Positions 48,676 to 61,870 of a stretch of DNA of 64,000 bases are shown in pieces. Every line of letters begins with the position of its first letter. Within the stretch, counting starts at the first letter, position 1. This DNA comes from Neltuma alba (taxonomy: Eukaryota > Streptophyta > Magnoliopsida > Fabales > Fabaceae), in assembly GCF_004799145.2 (NCBI RefSeq), contig NW_021635281.1, positions 62,001 to 126,000 of the forward strand. The letters are read 5' to 3'. The notes below the pieces were generated by a model. That model searched no databases and was not told where the DNA came from. It saw nothing but the letters and a program-made list of their open reading frames with translations. The translations under genes were made by a program, and so were the position numbers.

Positions 48676-49278
48676 TTGGATACTGGTATAGTTAAGTTGT
48701 GAGCTTGAGAGCTCTCGGTCTCTGTTAGGAACGTCATTATGCATTAGGATCTTTGCATGGGACGTTTATGCCGTAAACACAGCCCCTTCAGCATCCTCCA
48801 TGGTGACAATGCCCTCATCCGGCCCATTATTATTCGTTTTATGTATACTCTAGTCCATAACCTGTAGAGTCGGCCCATTTCTGCTTAAAGACTCGTTTTC
48901 CTGGGCCTCTCCTTCGATATCGGGTCCTCCCCTAGAACTGCAAATGGGTTACTAAAATTCAAGGTTTCCTAGGCCTTCTTCCCACTTGTGCCATGTCCCT
49001 TCACCTGATACTTTGGTTTTGAATTTAATCCTTTTCCATGATTTCTCTTCTTGCCAATGATCTTCCTTCGTGAGTCAACCAAGATCCACCCCTTTTCCTT
49101 ATCATTACTCGTGTAACCAGCCCTAAAAGTTTGGGGACCACTCGTGAAGGCCACCTCTACAGTTGTCTTAACGGTTTCCTATCTTCCCATAGCGCCATGT
49201 GGCCCTGAGATCCTTTGAGATTCACTTTGATTCCCTAGAGATTTTTTATTCATTGTATCTGTGCTGTTACCACCCAAA

Positions 49279-50403
49279 TCATCTCTTTTTTTTTTTCTTG
49301 CTAAAATCTTGTTTCACAATCATTTGGGGTCCAAAAAATCCTCCTATAATTGTGAAACTCCCATGATTGACCTGCATGTCTTTCTCCATCACCGGAATAT
49401 CACCAGCGTTTGTCTCAGGCGGGGTCTCTGATATATTCTCCATCATATCCGTCTTTGCCTGCTCGTCAATCTTAAACGGGCACATTTCTATATGGTGGCC
49501 ATACGTACCACAATGGAAGCAAATTACGTGAAGACCTTCATATTCGATCTTGTGAGTTTCTCCAAAGGGATCAAAGGCGGGAAGCAATGGCTCTTCTAAA
49601 TCGATTTCTACACAGATTCTGGCAAACCCGCCTTTCTCTGAGAACGTAGTGGTTCTATCTATCTTCGATGTCTTTCCCACCAAGTTGCCTAGCCTTCTGA
49701 GTGACTCAACATTATATAGCTCTACTGGAAGGTCAGGAATCTTGATCCATGCAGCTATTTTTTTTTTCTGAGTATCTGTTTTCTAAGGGTTGAAGTTAGG
49801 CCTCCATCTCTGAACAAGCAGGTAGTGATCCCCAATCATCCACGGACCCTCTTGCAAAGCATAATCTAGATCTTCCGGGGTGGAGAAAGAGATGATGAAG
49901 AATCCATTACTCAGAGGCGTGACCTTCATAGGGCTTTTCGGATTCCACATGCGCTCCATTCGTTGCCTCATGAAACCCTTGCTAAAGAATTTTCCTAGCA
50001 ATTTCACTGTCAAAGAATTCATATATGGCTTACACCAGGCCTCATACTTTGCCCACGTAACGTTGAGTGATGGGAATTTGCCTGTTGTGCGCCGAGTCTC
50101 TCTCTGTTCCCTTCTCAGTCCATCCTCCCTATCTCCATTCTCATCCTCCATTAGGTTGTTTTCGCACATCTTAGCAAAGTATTCACGCCAACCAGTCAGC
50201 GCTTCAGATGCAGACAAGTTCGTCTCCAAGAAGCCCGAATCCCCTAGGCTCAATAGCTTATCCCTGTATGAGAATCGATTCTCAAATCGTCCTCCATCTG
50301 CCATTGGTTTCCGCCGCTTGTCACCCTCCCTTTCTCCTCCGCTATCGCCGTCACTCACTATCCCTCCCAGACCTGCACTCACGTTCGCACTCGCAGTCGC
50401 CAT
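49279..50403 (-). pseudogene. LINE ORF1 (DUF4283-like, zinc knuckle), broken
   Basis: Start chosen at 50403 (MATASANVSAGLGG), about 50 nt inside the element. The first part (to 49783) ends in a DUF4283-type stretch (FFIISFSTPEDLDYAL, EGPWMIGDHYLLVQRW). A stop follows NFNP, after which the frame shifts and continues (VGKTSKIDRTT; CVEIDLEEPLLPAF). The knuckle CFHCGTYGHHIEMC fits C-X2-C-X4-H-X4-C. Such proteins bind nucleic acid and carry element RNA. A C-terminal piece is at 48969-49154. Confidence 0.75.
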
Positions 50404-50468
50404 CTTTTCGTATTGGGGGTTCACAATTCTACGTATTTCATTTATCTTATTTTTAGTATATGGTGATT

Positions 50469-53400
50469 TCTGTTGGATAAAAAACAAATTAAATTCTCCG
50501 TGAATAACATTGAAAATGAATGAAAAAAATTCACCTCAAGTCAGGTCAATAATAAATTCGTTAGCAAGTGCATGAGCATGTATTATTTATTATAAAGTAT
50601 ATTTTTTGACAAGTAAAAATAAAAGTAGCAAATTTTAAACATATATATTTTTTCCTCTGAAATCTATGTTAGACCTAATTTTGTCGCAAGAATTTTTGCA
50701 GAGTGACTATAAGTCTCAGAGATTTTTTTGTTAGTTTAATGTTATCTAAAAATTTTCTAATCGTGATGATAACACGTAACAGGAAAGGAATTAAAGATGC
50801 AGAATCTGCAAGGAGTTAAATTATTGAGCACTATGTAAGAGTTAGATGTGGGAATTGTAATTAAACATAGAGTTAATGTATAATTTTGATCGTGATCTTA
50901 TTTTTCAGGTGTAATTTTGCTTGTCATTTTTTTAGTGGTATAATTTTGAATATGAACTTGTTTTAGGGGCAAAATTGCGTCTTAAAAAGAAAAGATGAGA
51001 GACAAAGTCACAAAACTGCACTTGAAAAATAAAATTATGAGCAAACTGACACTACTAAAAGATCAGAAACAAAATTATACTTTAAAAATAAGATCATGGT
51101 TAACCCTTGAACAAATGGTCAAACTCCACACTTTTTAACAAGAAGGTAACATTACTATAATTTGAAAATTTATAAGGTGATATTGAATTCAAAAAGAAGT
51201 AATCGAACAAAAATTTTCATAAAAAAATTTAACCTTGAATAAAATTTCAAGTTTAAATCTCACAAATAAGTTTCAGGAGGAGAGCTTTATATTAAATGCA
51301 ACCTAACCTGACTTTATTTCAGACTACTTGATGTAGCTTTCAAAAATTCATTGGCATGACAAACATGAAGAAGATGATTTGAGGGGGGAAAAAACTAAAC
51401 TGAATGTATAAACTTAAGATGGTATAACTATAAAATAATTGTTGGCATTAAAATCTCAGTAATACATATTTTACACATATGAAAAAAACCTTAGAATACA
51501 ATAACTCTCCATTAAAAATTTTTTTATATATAGTAAGCATTTGATTTAAAATCTTCATTTGGTATCACTCAATAAATATATTGTTTTGAGTATTCAAATG
51601 TTGTGGAAGTTTCACATCAGCTGATCAATCTTTAAAGTCTTCAACTTTGCAATTTAAAAAATTTGATTTAATTTCCCCATAATTTCCAGCAACATGCATC
51701 TAATTTATTTTATTACGAGATAAATTAAGTCTTAAATTAAGTCCGTATTTAATATTGATTCGCTCAGATTTCTTCAATTAACTAATTAATTACTAATAGA
51801 GATAAGATTCTTGTTTAATTATATATACATACATATATATATTTATATGCCGATTGTGTTTGGAGTAGCTATATTGCACATTAGAATTTATAAGTTCATA
51901 TATATGTGTGCATAAAACTTAAAAATAAGACATAGATCTAGCACGGTTTGTGAATAATGCAAGTTTCTGTATCTTGTATATTTTATGGTATAAATATCGA
52001 TTACTAGGACATGCCACACGAATTTTTCTGAATTTTCTCTGAATTATATAATTATTTTGTTATTTTTGTCGTAGAATTATTATGTTATTTTAATATAATA
52101 AGAACCTCGCTGGCATCACACATTTCGACAATTACATAGATTTTATTTATGTTTGAAATTGATCATTTCACTAATAATTAAATGGAAGGGCTGATCACTT
52201 TGAGCGCCTTTCACGCTAATCAAGTCTCTGTAAATGTAAATTAAATATGTATAATAAGATTTGATTTTATGCATGATTTTAATATTTTATTTTAATATTG
52301 ACTCATTAAGATTTCTTCCATTAATTAATTAATTACTTAGCTGGCCCAATAAAAGCATCTTCGTCATGCTTAGATGGGGTTTCAAATTTAAGCTTAGTGT
52401 TGAGATATTTGTAAACGTACCTGTTTAAATTGTATAAATAAAAAAACTAATTATTATTTTTGTTATGAACACTAATTATTAATTACTACTAGAGATAAGA
52501 TTCTTTAATTTTGCAGCCTCTGTTTGGAGTAAATATTCATATTAGAATTCATAGAACTCATATTTGCATAAAGCTAATAATAAGTCATAGTGCTAGAGCA
52601 CCATTTGCGAATATTTCTGAATTTTTTTAATTATACAATTGTCATGTTATTTTATTTTTACTAATTATTATGTTATTAAGCACCAGAGATAGTACATTTA
52701 TTATTTGAAAATTACAAATTAAAAAAAATTAAATTTGAACCGTTTGAATAAATTTTCAATGGTAGATGAGAGCACATGAGGATCGTTCAGTGTAAACTTA
52801 TGATCACTCAAATATGAGAATTCGAATTTAAGAATGATTCTTCAAATTAAGGACATAAATTTCCATGTTCAAAATTAAGAATACAAACTTTTATATAAAA
52901 TAAAATTTATGATAAGGGGGAAAGTTTGTGTAATGCCTGGGTATATAAATCATATAATAAAAACTTATTAATATAAATCATAATAAAAAATTATTTTCTA
53001 TAAATAATATAAAATTTTCTTTTTATCGTTTGTTTGGCTAACAGTATAGTATTAAATATAGTCTGCTTTGAACTTTATTACAATACAATTAACTCAATTC
53101 AAATTCATCCAAAGGTACGTGTTTTACCTTCAATTTTAATTAAATTGCTAATTATCACATGATAATCTCTAATCAATTCAATGATTATGTATGACGTGTC
53201 AAAGCCTATATACAGATAAGTAGTCTGCCATAAGATCGTAGAAATATAAAATGAAAATCAAATAATTCATAAAGTCCACATCTTATTGTGAAAACGAAAT
53301 TTATCATCATTTAATAATGAGGCCTTCCTTGATGCTAATATAAATATGTAGTGTACGTGAATAAATAAAATAATTAAACAAATCCTAAAGATGAAGTGCT

Positions 53401-54070
53401 AAAGCAATTATAACACAAGTCAACACAAGCTTTTGTGATTCCAATTGACCACTAGAAAAAAACTAAGAGATCCTATAATATGATACTATTTTCCGTCTTA
53501 AATAAAAGAACTAGACAATGAATTTACTTTAATTCTAAATATAAGATTTTTATCTGTTTAATCTTTCACATTAGTAATTTATCTCCTGAAAGATCCCTTA
53601 ATTACACATAGTAAGAAGGCTTTTATCAATGGGCAGTTACGATGCACATAAAGATGTTATGAAATTACATTGGCAAGTTTGGGAAAAAGAGCATTGTCAA
53701 AGGTAAAAAAACCAAAAAAAGAAGAAAGCATTTTTACATTTTCATTAGTGATAAATATTACGATTAATATGCAAAGATTAAACAAGTAAATGAAAAAATC
53801 GACAGCTTTAAAGTTGAAAATATTTGGGAAAAAACTAAAAAGACAGGAGGTCCCAAAAAAAAAAAAACAAATACAACAGTCTTTTAATGTGTCCACCCTC
53901 TTAAAATATCAAATAGTAACTGTTCATATATTTATATATATAGTCAGGCAAAGTATCAAAACAAAAAAAAAAACTCCATTAATTAGCATCAAATTTCTAG
54001 CATGCCTGTGTCGGTGAAGTTGAAATGATCGGTAGGCACTTGGCACGCTGCGACATATGAAAAACAATTA
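50469..54070. other. AT-rich interval; no gene recognised
   Basis: No supported gene or element across 3.6 kb. Minor local repetition near 51760-51850 and 52300-52510 (TTAATTAATTAATTAC, AGAGATAAGATTCTT) suggests a diverged duplication. Confidence 0.35.
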
Positions 54071-54072
54071 TA

Positions 54073-54336
54073 CTCCTCAAGTCCTTAATATAAGATCTAA
54101 TTATCTAGTTAATTTTGGTCTTAAATATTTATCATATTTATCAATTTTTCCTAAATTACCCATATGGATACTCTCTCAATCATAATTAAATGAGAGATAG
54201 AGGATATTAAGAAAGATGATTATGATGTTTTAGAAAAAACATGTCATATTTCTTATAATTAACTAACTTATCTAATTTTCTTAATCTAATCAAATTAGTT
54301 AAATAGATCTTATATTAAGGACCGGAGGTTGAGGGA
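54073..54336. mobile_element. Stowaway-like MITE
   Basis: Left end CTCCTCAAGTCCTTAATATA after TA; right end is the diverged inverse (TATTAAGGACCGGAGG). Strong similarity to 25359-25628 throughout, including CTTATAATTAACTAACTT. Confidence 0.6.
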
Positions 54337-54352
54337 TATTTCTTAATTACTA

Positions 54353-54606
54353 CTACATATGATCCTTAATATAAGATATTGTTTAACTTTTACATTGGTC
54401 TTAAATATAATACCCCAATCCACTTTGTCTCTCATACTTATATTTTTTTTAGTCCATCTAATAATGGTATTTTTAGCTAACACATTTGATTAGTAAGGAT
54501 GTTTTAGGAAAGATAACACATATTTATTCTAAATAACTAACTTAACTTATATTCTTAATCTCCTCAAATTAGTTAATTAGCTCTTATAATTAGGATAGGA
54601 GGTAGC
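54353..54606. mobile_element. Stowaway-like MITE
   Basis: Left CTACATATGATCCTTAATAT after TA; right TTATAATTAGGATAGGAGGTAG as a diverged inverse. It lies 16 bp from the previous MITE. Confidence 0.5.
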
Positions 54607-54609
54607 ATG

Positions 54610-55476
54610 ATTTGAGCATACCTTTTTTTCGTGGGAAAAAGGGGGAACAATTATCATTGGTTGGTAAAAGAAAAATAATCATTGGGAAATAAAATGATTC
54701 ATTGAAGGGGGGAAAAACCTTCGAATTTGTTTTATTTTAGCATGCTGTGGGGTAACACTCCCGTTTTTATTATAAGTCACTTTTCAGAAAAAAAATTTTA
54801 TCCTAAATATAAGTCATTTTTTTCTAATTTTTTCTTCATTTAATTCTCATTAAGAAAAGGGGAAAATGTGAGAATAATTAAAAATCTTCGTCCCCATCTC
54901 AACGTCACCTTCATCAACTGACAAATGGAGCGCCCGGTCATCTCCATTGACGCATCAAATGCCATGTCATCTTCATCCCAATTCACATATCATCTTTAGG
55001 ATTGGCACGTCCGAGCATTTAATTCTAATTAATACAAATTTTTTTGGTAAACCCTTCTCCTTTGATTTCATTTATAAGGTAAGGAGAAAATATATTTTTT
55101 AGTCTTATCTATAGAATATTGAGACGACTTTTTTATATAGATATACAATTTTATTTTTTATTTATTATTATATTGATTTTATTTATATGAGTACAACGTA
55201 TATTTAACAGGAATAAAAAAATTGTTAAATTTTAAATAAAAATTAATAAAATTTAAAATTTTTCTTAATTTATATAAAACATATTAAAAATAACTTATAA
55301 ATAAATTCGAAGAAATATTTGCTAATGAGGGCTTCCGTTGGATTTCACATGGGCATAGAAGGAATACAAACACCACCATAAATTGAATCTTATCTCTCAA
55401 CATATCCTTTCCAGACCTAGCCGTATGTATTTATTGCTCCCACTTGCGTTCTCCATCGGGTTTTCTCACCCTTCGC
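54610..55476. other. AT-rich interval; no gene recognised
   Basis: The 54757-54835 stretch (CTCCCGTTTTTATTATAAG, CCTAAATATAAGTCATTTT) looks like a MITE fragment. The remainder is unassigned. Confidence 0.3.
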
Positions 55477-56836
55477 TAGGGCTACACATGGGTAGGGCTG
55501 AGCAAGACAGGACTCCTGCCCGATACCCAGCCCGAAGTATGAACGGCTGCATTTTACAGCCTGTTGCCCCGTCCTGCCCATAGAAGCCCTAACCATTTTA
55601 GGCTGGGCATGGACGGGCTGGGTAGGGCGGGTTTTGCTGCCCAAATAGTGATGACCTACTGATATCATATGTAAAAAAACTTTTGTCTGTACCTGAAAAT
55701 TATATTTCATAATTTTATATTTTCACACATTGAAATTATCCAGAAATAATTCAAAACAAGTCTGAGCAAATATCCAAATAAATAATATTCATAATCCATT
55801 TAGAACAAAACAACTCTCAAGATTATAATTAAAGTCTTGAAATTCAAACGGTTTCCATCAACTCCAGAAAGTTGAGAAAAAAAAACATCTGAAAAAATTG
55901 AAGAGAGATTGAAACACATTGAGATATTCCATTGGCAGCCAGGGATGGCGATGTAATAGAAGCTTGATTATCCATTCAAGTGGAAAAAATTAAATGTTAC
56001 CTAAAGGATTGCAAAAGGATATTAAAACCGAAACAATGGGCTAACAGGAATAACATAGAACATATAAAAAAAAGGTGAAAATAATTGTAAAAAGAAAAAT
56101 AAAAAATCTTATAATCTTATAATAATTTAATATAACCACTTTTAATATGTAAATACTCATTATGCGATACAATGTAGTTAGTAGTCCATACAACTAAAAG
56201 ACTTTTTTCTATCATATGACTTGTTCATAAAAAATTAATATAAAATAACTAAATATAAATTAAATAAAAAATAAAACATGTAATTCAGATAATTAAACCC
56301 CAATTTTGTTTTCTATCTTGCATAAATATTCAAAATTATTGATTTATACAAATATGTAATGTATGAACTCCATTCTCCAACCAAAAAAGTTGTTAGTGGC
56401 ATAGAGGGGAAGATTGACTTATAAATAGCCAACATTACAACAGCAACACATAATAAGATATACCCAATAAAGCTCACGAAGAATAAGTTAAAAGCAAGAT
56501 ACTACTGCTTCTTTAGAAGAATTAGATCCCCTAAAATGGAAAACTAATAGACATGTAATAATAATAAATTAAATTGCAAAGAAGAGGAAGATCACTTTTT
56601 TTTTAGGTAAAGAAATGTAATATATTAATATTATTTTATAAATTATAATATATATATAATTCGGGTAGGGCCAAATAAGTAGGGCAGCATGTCTGCCCGA
56701 TGCCTAGCCCTACCCATGAAATGCTCAACCCAAAGATGCCCATTCCTTTTCGGGCTCTTTTTTTCGGGTTGGGCTGGGCAATTTTTCTCAAACTTATTCG
56801 GGCTCAGCGGGTATTTGGGCTTCATACACACCCCTA
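55477..56836. mobile_element. Non-autonomous hAT-like element (1.36 kb)
   Basis: Ends TAGGGCTACACATGGG and, inverted, TAGGGGTGTGTATGAA. Flanked by 8-bp sequences CCCTTCGC (55469-55476) and CCCTCCGC (56837-56844), 7 of 8 matching, the TSD length of hAT elements. Both ends carry sub-terminal GGGCTGGGC and GCCCGA motifs. The middle is AT-rich with no transposase. Open frames at each end (55417-55710, 56643-56861) are GC-rich terminal sequence and not genes. Confidence 0.55.
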
Positions 56837-57237
56837 CCCTCCGCCCAACCTCTAGCCGCATGTATTTATTTATTTAAGTGTTTATAAATATTTTTAAATC
56901 TTAAAATCCATGTTCTGTCAGGTTAACAAATTTTTTTTAAGAAAAAGTCAAATCAGTCTGCCTCTATGGAAGTGTTTTCAAAAAATTGCCCATCTGTCAT
57001 ATTTTTTTAACGAGAGAATCACAATCAAGCTCTATGAAAGAAAAAAAAAATACAAAACAAGTCTTAGAAATTGTCATTTTTCACTGTAAAACTTATCATT
57101 ACAGGTTTCTTATGTTGTTATTGGAACCTTTTAGTAATTATTTCTTTTCTGTAGGACTTGATTGTAATTCTCATTTTCTTAACAGACATTTGGGCACAAC
57201 TAAGTATGGGTAAAAAATTGCATCATAAATAAGACTA

Positions 57238-57452
57238 CATCTATTTTTTAATATAAGACTCAGTTAAATAATTTAAAAATATTAAGAAAGCTAAATAAAT
57301 TAATTAATTAGAATATATATTACATGAACTACTTATATGCATCATTATATTATATATAAATTTATAAGTAAAAAAATAAATAAAATAATTTATTTATATT
57401 TTTCAATATTTTTAAATTAGTCAGCTGAGTCTTATATTAAGCATAAAAGAAG
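57238..57452. mobile_element. Stowaway-like MITE
   Basis: TA at 57236-57237 and 57453-57454. Ends include TTAATATAAGACTCAG and its inverse CTGAGTCTTATATTAA, a 16-bp perfect inverted pair. Confidence 0.65.
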
Positions 57453-57454
57453 TA

Positions 57455-58547
57455 CTATGATGCTATTTTACCCTTGAATTTTTCTAATGATGGGGGGTGA
57501 TGATATATAAATGTATATTTATATATTGATTGCTGAGTGGTATTTGAAATTTTCATTAAGTTGACAAAAGGAAAACAATGAAACGGTCATAAGCATAACA
57601 AGCTCTTGATTTGCTTGGATATGATTTCAGTTCCTTGGGATGATACACTGGAAAGTAATATTTATTTTAAAAAAAAAAAAGAAAAACGTTTTACAATACA
57701 TAGAAATGAGATTTTTATTTATTTTGATATTTTTTTATTATAAGTTGACCTATAATTTAATTTTTCACTTGCTTGCGGAAATTGACACCTTTAGGCGCGG
57801 CATTCACATGGCCGACCCCAAAATAAGAGACCTTTTATGAATAAATTAAGAGTCCTTTTTTTGGACCTTGGAGCAAAATTCACTTTTATTTAACTCCATC
57901 TCTATATATATTAATTAAATTTCTAATAAGCTATACTCTTTGCAATGTATTAACAATGTAATTTGATCATTCTTAATAATAAACCTCATAAAATGATTAA
58001 ATATTATGAAGATATTATATCATTCATTTTTTGTTTACATTTATTTCCATCTTAAGTTTTAGATTAACTCTTCGACAAAATTTCAATTAAATAAATGTAT
58101 ACAATATTTTAACAACCAAATTTAACTAAAATTTAAGGAAATAATTGTATAAAATATTTTAGGAACGAACTTTTCAATTTTAAATACAACCTTAGTCCTA
58201 AGAACATTTTTGGAAAAAATAATAATTATAACATGATAGATTTTCAAACAGTCAACTTAGGGATAGTTAGGTTTGAGAATTTATTAATGTTAATATTAAT
58301 TTTTTAAAATAAATATAAATATGATTTTTCAATAATAAATTATTATAATCACGGTTTCTTCCACATAAAGATATTTAAATTGATCATGGGAATAAATAAA
58401 TAATCCATACTTAATATAGTTTGATTGGGCCTAGTTTTCAAGCCCCAAGCCCAGAATTTAGTGAAGAATTTTGATTTTGGGCTTGGACTTTTTATAACAA
58501 AAATGCAGCCCATTTCAATTAACTTATTAGTCAACCATCTTTTAGGA
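57455..58547. other. AT-rich interval; no gene recognised
   Basis: No supported feature. Short open frames at 57640-57840 and 58349-58582 are not recognisable. Confidence 0.3.
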
Positions 58548-58556
58548 AAAAAATAA

Positions 58557-60102
58557 GGGTCGATATAATGTTTGGTCCTCATAATATATGTTCATTTTGG
58601 TTTTGGCCCCTACACTTTCAAGTAATAGGTTTTGGTCTCTCAAGTTTTATTCCATTTATAACATTAGTCCCTGTAGTTTTATAAGAACCTAAACAGTGTT
58701 AAGTTTGCTGATGTGTTATTAACACCATTTATTCTACTGGCATGGCATGCTAACTAAGCAAGATGACTAATATGTTATTTTAATTATTTAAAAAAAGCCA
58801 TAATCTTTTTCTCACCGTGCATCAACGTCATCATCAGAATTGCATTAAGCATTTCCTCTGCTAGCTCTAATGGCGTTCTCCCTTCCTCTCCTGGTTAAAA
58901 CTCACTCCTTCGACGGTGCCCTCCACAGCTCAAGTTGTCAAACCTCCAATGAAGAAGAGGATTCAGTCTAGTCAAGGTGTCTCTGTCTAGCTCTTCCCAT
59001 CCTTCTCTCCCTCCTCTTGATGAAGAAGATGATCCCCCGTGACTCCTCAACCCTCCTTCCTTGTTTCACTTATAAAAGGGGAAGCCAAAATAGAGAAGAG
59101 AGCAGACGTGGAAAACAATCGGTTACTTGGGGAGGAAAGGTGGAAAGGGGTGAAGAATGTCTATGCTTTGAAGAAATCACCATTGTTTTGAAATTATATG
59201 TTCATACGAGGCGTTTGTTGTGGGTTGGAGGCGAAGAGACTACAGAATTTGTTTGAAATTTATTAGCATTTTATATGAAATATATGTCACCTAGCTGGAA
59301 AAAAAAATCAATCAATTAGAAAGCCAAAATCACGTGGGACATAGATATCTTATCTAAGTCATCATTAATTTATGGGAGTAATATTATTGGGAAAAAATAA
59401 ATAGAATTGAAGAATAAGAGGACCACAAAGTCCAATTGCTCTGTCATTGCAAAGATCTTTAGGCTTGCAACTTTCAGATTCATGGCTACGTTAATCTCTG
59501 TTTTTACAAAAAACAGAAGTGGCTCATGGAGCAAGTACTTGTCTTTCTAAATTTTGCCCTTTAAATTATTGATCATTTAGAGATTGAGTAATCAAGAATG
59601 TTCATGTTACATTACTAATCATCATAAAGATGCATATAAAAAGCCTGAAAGCAGATTTGATCTTGAACAAGACAGTGGAGGAGCACATTGTAGAATCAGA
59701 AAGTGATGAGGTAGAGATTATGTATGAGTTTGAGATTGAGCTAACACTTGGCCCCTTAAGTTATTACAACCGTACAAGAAAAAAGCGAGATGATGACAAT
59801 GAATCAATGGTGCACAGTGAGAACACCCCATTACGCAAAGAAGATGATGGCTTTTTATATATGTATATATATAATTAAAATCACATATCCAGTCATCTTG
59901 CTTAGTCAGCATGCCATGTTAGTAGAATAAACGGTTTTAGTGACACATCAGCAAACTTAACACTGTTTAGGTCCTTATTAAACTGCAAGGACTAATGTTA
60001 TAAACGAAATAAAACTTGAGGGACTAAAACCTATTGCTTGGAAGTGTAGGGACTAAAACCAAAATGAACATAAACTATAAGGACCAAACATTATATTAAC
60101 CC
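58557..60102. mobile_element. 1.5-kb non-autonomous Mutator-like element with 9-bp TSD
   Basis: Perfect 9-bp duplications AAAAAATAA at 58548-58556 and 60103-60111. Inverted ends start GGGTCGATATAATGTTTGGT on the left and GGGTTAATATAATGTTTGGT on the inverted right. The inverted arms extend about 210 bp (58557-58770 and 59890-60102). The interior (58800-59280) is less AT-rich and contains CTTCCT/CTCC-rich sequence with open frames at 59017-59256 and 59630-59878. I do not recognise either; a captured gene fragment is possible. Confidence 0.75.
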
Positions 60103-60111
60103 AAAAAATAA

Positions 60112-61870
60112 ATATTTACATTATAATAAAAGAATGACAAAATAGTACATTTATATTAAAAATTTAATAAAGTGACTTATAAATATGACTAAAAAAAATT
60201 CTCTCTGTACCTTATAAATAGAGCTAGATGAGTACATCTTAGAGAATCGATGGCAAAACCAAAATACATACTAGAGAATTACTCACTCTGCTCCTTATGA
60301 GTTTTAAATAACTAATTTACGGATAATAAATAATTAGTTAAAATTATTTTAAAATAATAAATAAATTTAAAATATAATTTTGTTTTTAAATATGCCCTTA
60401 TAATAAATGAGAAAAAGGATAAAGAGAATACGTGGGGAAATATGAAATAGAGAAATAATTAAGAATAACATTAAAAAATATTAAATGTTAAGACAAACCC
60501 TAAATTGAAGCTTATAAAATAGATCACATTCCTTCATAAATTTGAAGCTTATAAATAGAAGCTTGAGAGTATTGTAAATGCAAATAATCCCATGTTATGA
60601 GGGTTCAGTTTCAAGATCAGAATTGATCAAATAAAAAATTAAACAATTCATATTTAATCTAATTTTTTTATCATTTAATATTTTTATATGTGTAAAGTCT
60701 AAAATAAAAACTATCTCCTAGCTGTCAGATCTTAAGAATTATTTTCTTGCTTAAAAACCATCCATTAACAATTTTAAATGTCGACCGTTATTGCAATGAT
60801 TATCATAATATTGGTCATAAAATTGGTTCCTAGTACAAGCCATTTTGATAAAAGTTGTGGGCGGGTATTTGAGCCATCAAAAGGCCAATAACTTGGCTCC
60901 CAAATTAGCTTTTTTTTGTTCCGCTCAGTCTCTTTTTGTTTTCATTTTTAGCTTTTTGTTTTCAATAAGCGCCATCCCAAGTTGTGGATTTTCTTGCTTT
61001 AGTAAATTTATTTTCCTAGGAACAAGTCATGTGTCACCATAACTGGAGTAACACGTTCTAAACTTTATTAAATGATAAAATGTTTGCCTATTGCTTTCCT
61101 ATCTCTCTACCTTAGCATGCTATTATTCGTAAACTAATCCTTCATGCTCTCTGAAATTGGCATCTCCAAACAACAGCTTGATAGGAGTCATTCCTATGAC
61201 CTTGACTACTTCTAATTCACCGCAAGTCCTGTGGGTGTTTTTGCTAAACTTCAATGATTTTATGCACATGTAGAAATCAAGTTATATACATGTGGGCATA
61301 TATATATAATGATGAACTGTAAGCTCATAGTCATTAATGAGCAGGAGCATATCAAAATTCTACTAACCACTCTATTCCACTTAATAGTTTTAGGCAATAG
61401 TGCTACTGGAGCTATTATTGCTGTAAATGTTTATTAATGGAAAAGGAGACAAAAAAGATTATTTCTTCGATGTTCTTGGTAATAAGCTGAATAATGGAAA
61501 AGATGCTATATATAATGATTAATGATTTATGTGACAACCATAATTGATTTACTAACATAACATTTTGCCTTTTTACTGACAGCTGATTTCAAGAGGGCCT
61601 TGAAACTCACTTTGGTCAACTTGAAAAGTTTTAAATTGCAAAAGATAAGTTTAGTAACAAAACATTATGGGTAGAGGTGGGTTTGGTGAGGTTGCTTCTA
61701 GATATACATTTCTTATAATTCAATTTTGATACCTTATTTAAACAGAATAAGACAAATATCAACTGCAACAAATTAAACATATGGCAGATTTCAAATATAG
61801 ACTTTGAAGCAAGTCTTTAAAGGTTTCATTTGAGGTACAAAGCAAATACTAAGCCAAATCTCCAAGCTTT
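60112..61870. other. AT-rich interval downstream of gene B; no gene recognised
   Basis: 60165-60250 and 60290-60560 contain MITE-like pieces (GTGACTTATAAATATGAC, AAGCTTATAAATAGAAGC). The open frame at 60845-61042 is not recognisable. Confidence 0.3.

Larger units (their letters stand above)
44794..50452 (-). mobile_element. Full-length, inactive L1-type LINE with 16-bp TSD
   Basis: Flanked by imperfect direct repeats TTAGTATACGTTGATT (44778-44793) and TTAGTATATGGTGATT (50453-50468), 14 of 16 matching. The A-rich 3' end is next to the left repeat (T-rich on the plus strand, 44794-44807). Order on the minus strand: ORF1 with DUF4283-like domain and zinc knuckle, endonuclease, reverse transcriptase, zf-RVT domain, RNase H. 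Both ORFs carry stops and shifts. The mismatched TSD and mutated catalytic residues mark it as an old insertion. Confidence 0.85.

Noticed and set aside
49880..50503. 207-codon plus-strand frame opposite LINE ORF1
   Set aside because: A shadow of ORF1 on the other strand; the minus strand has the DUF4283-like and zinc-knuckle motifs.
55417..55710. 97-codon minus-strand frame at the hAT-like element's left end
   Set aside because: GC-rich terminal repeat sequence with repetitive Pro/Arg/Gln content; a similar frame is found at the other end.
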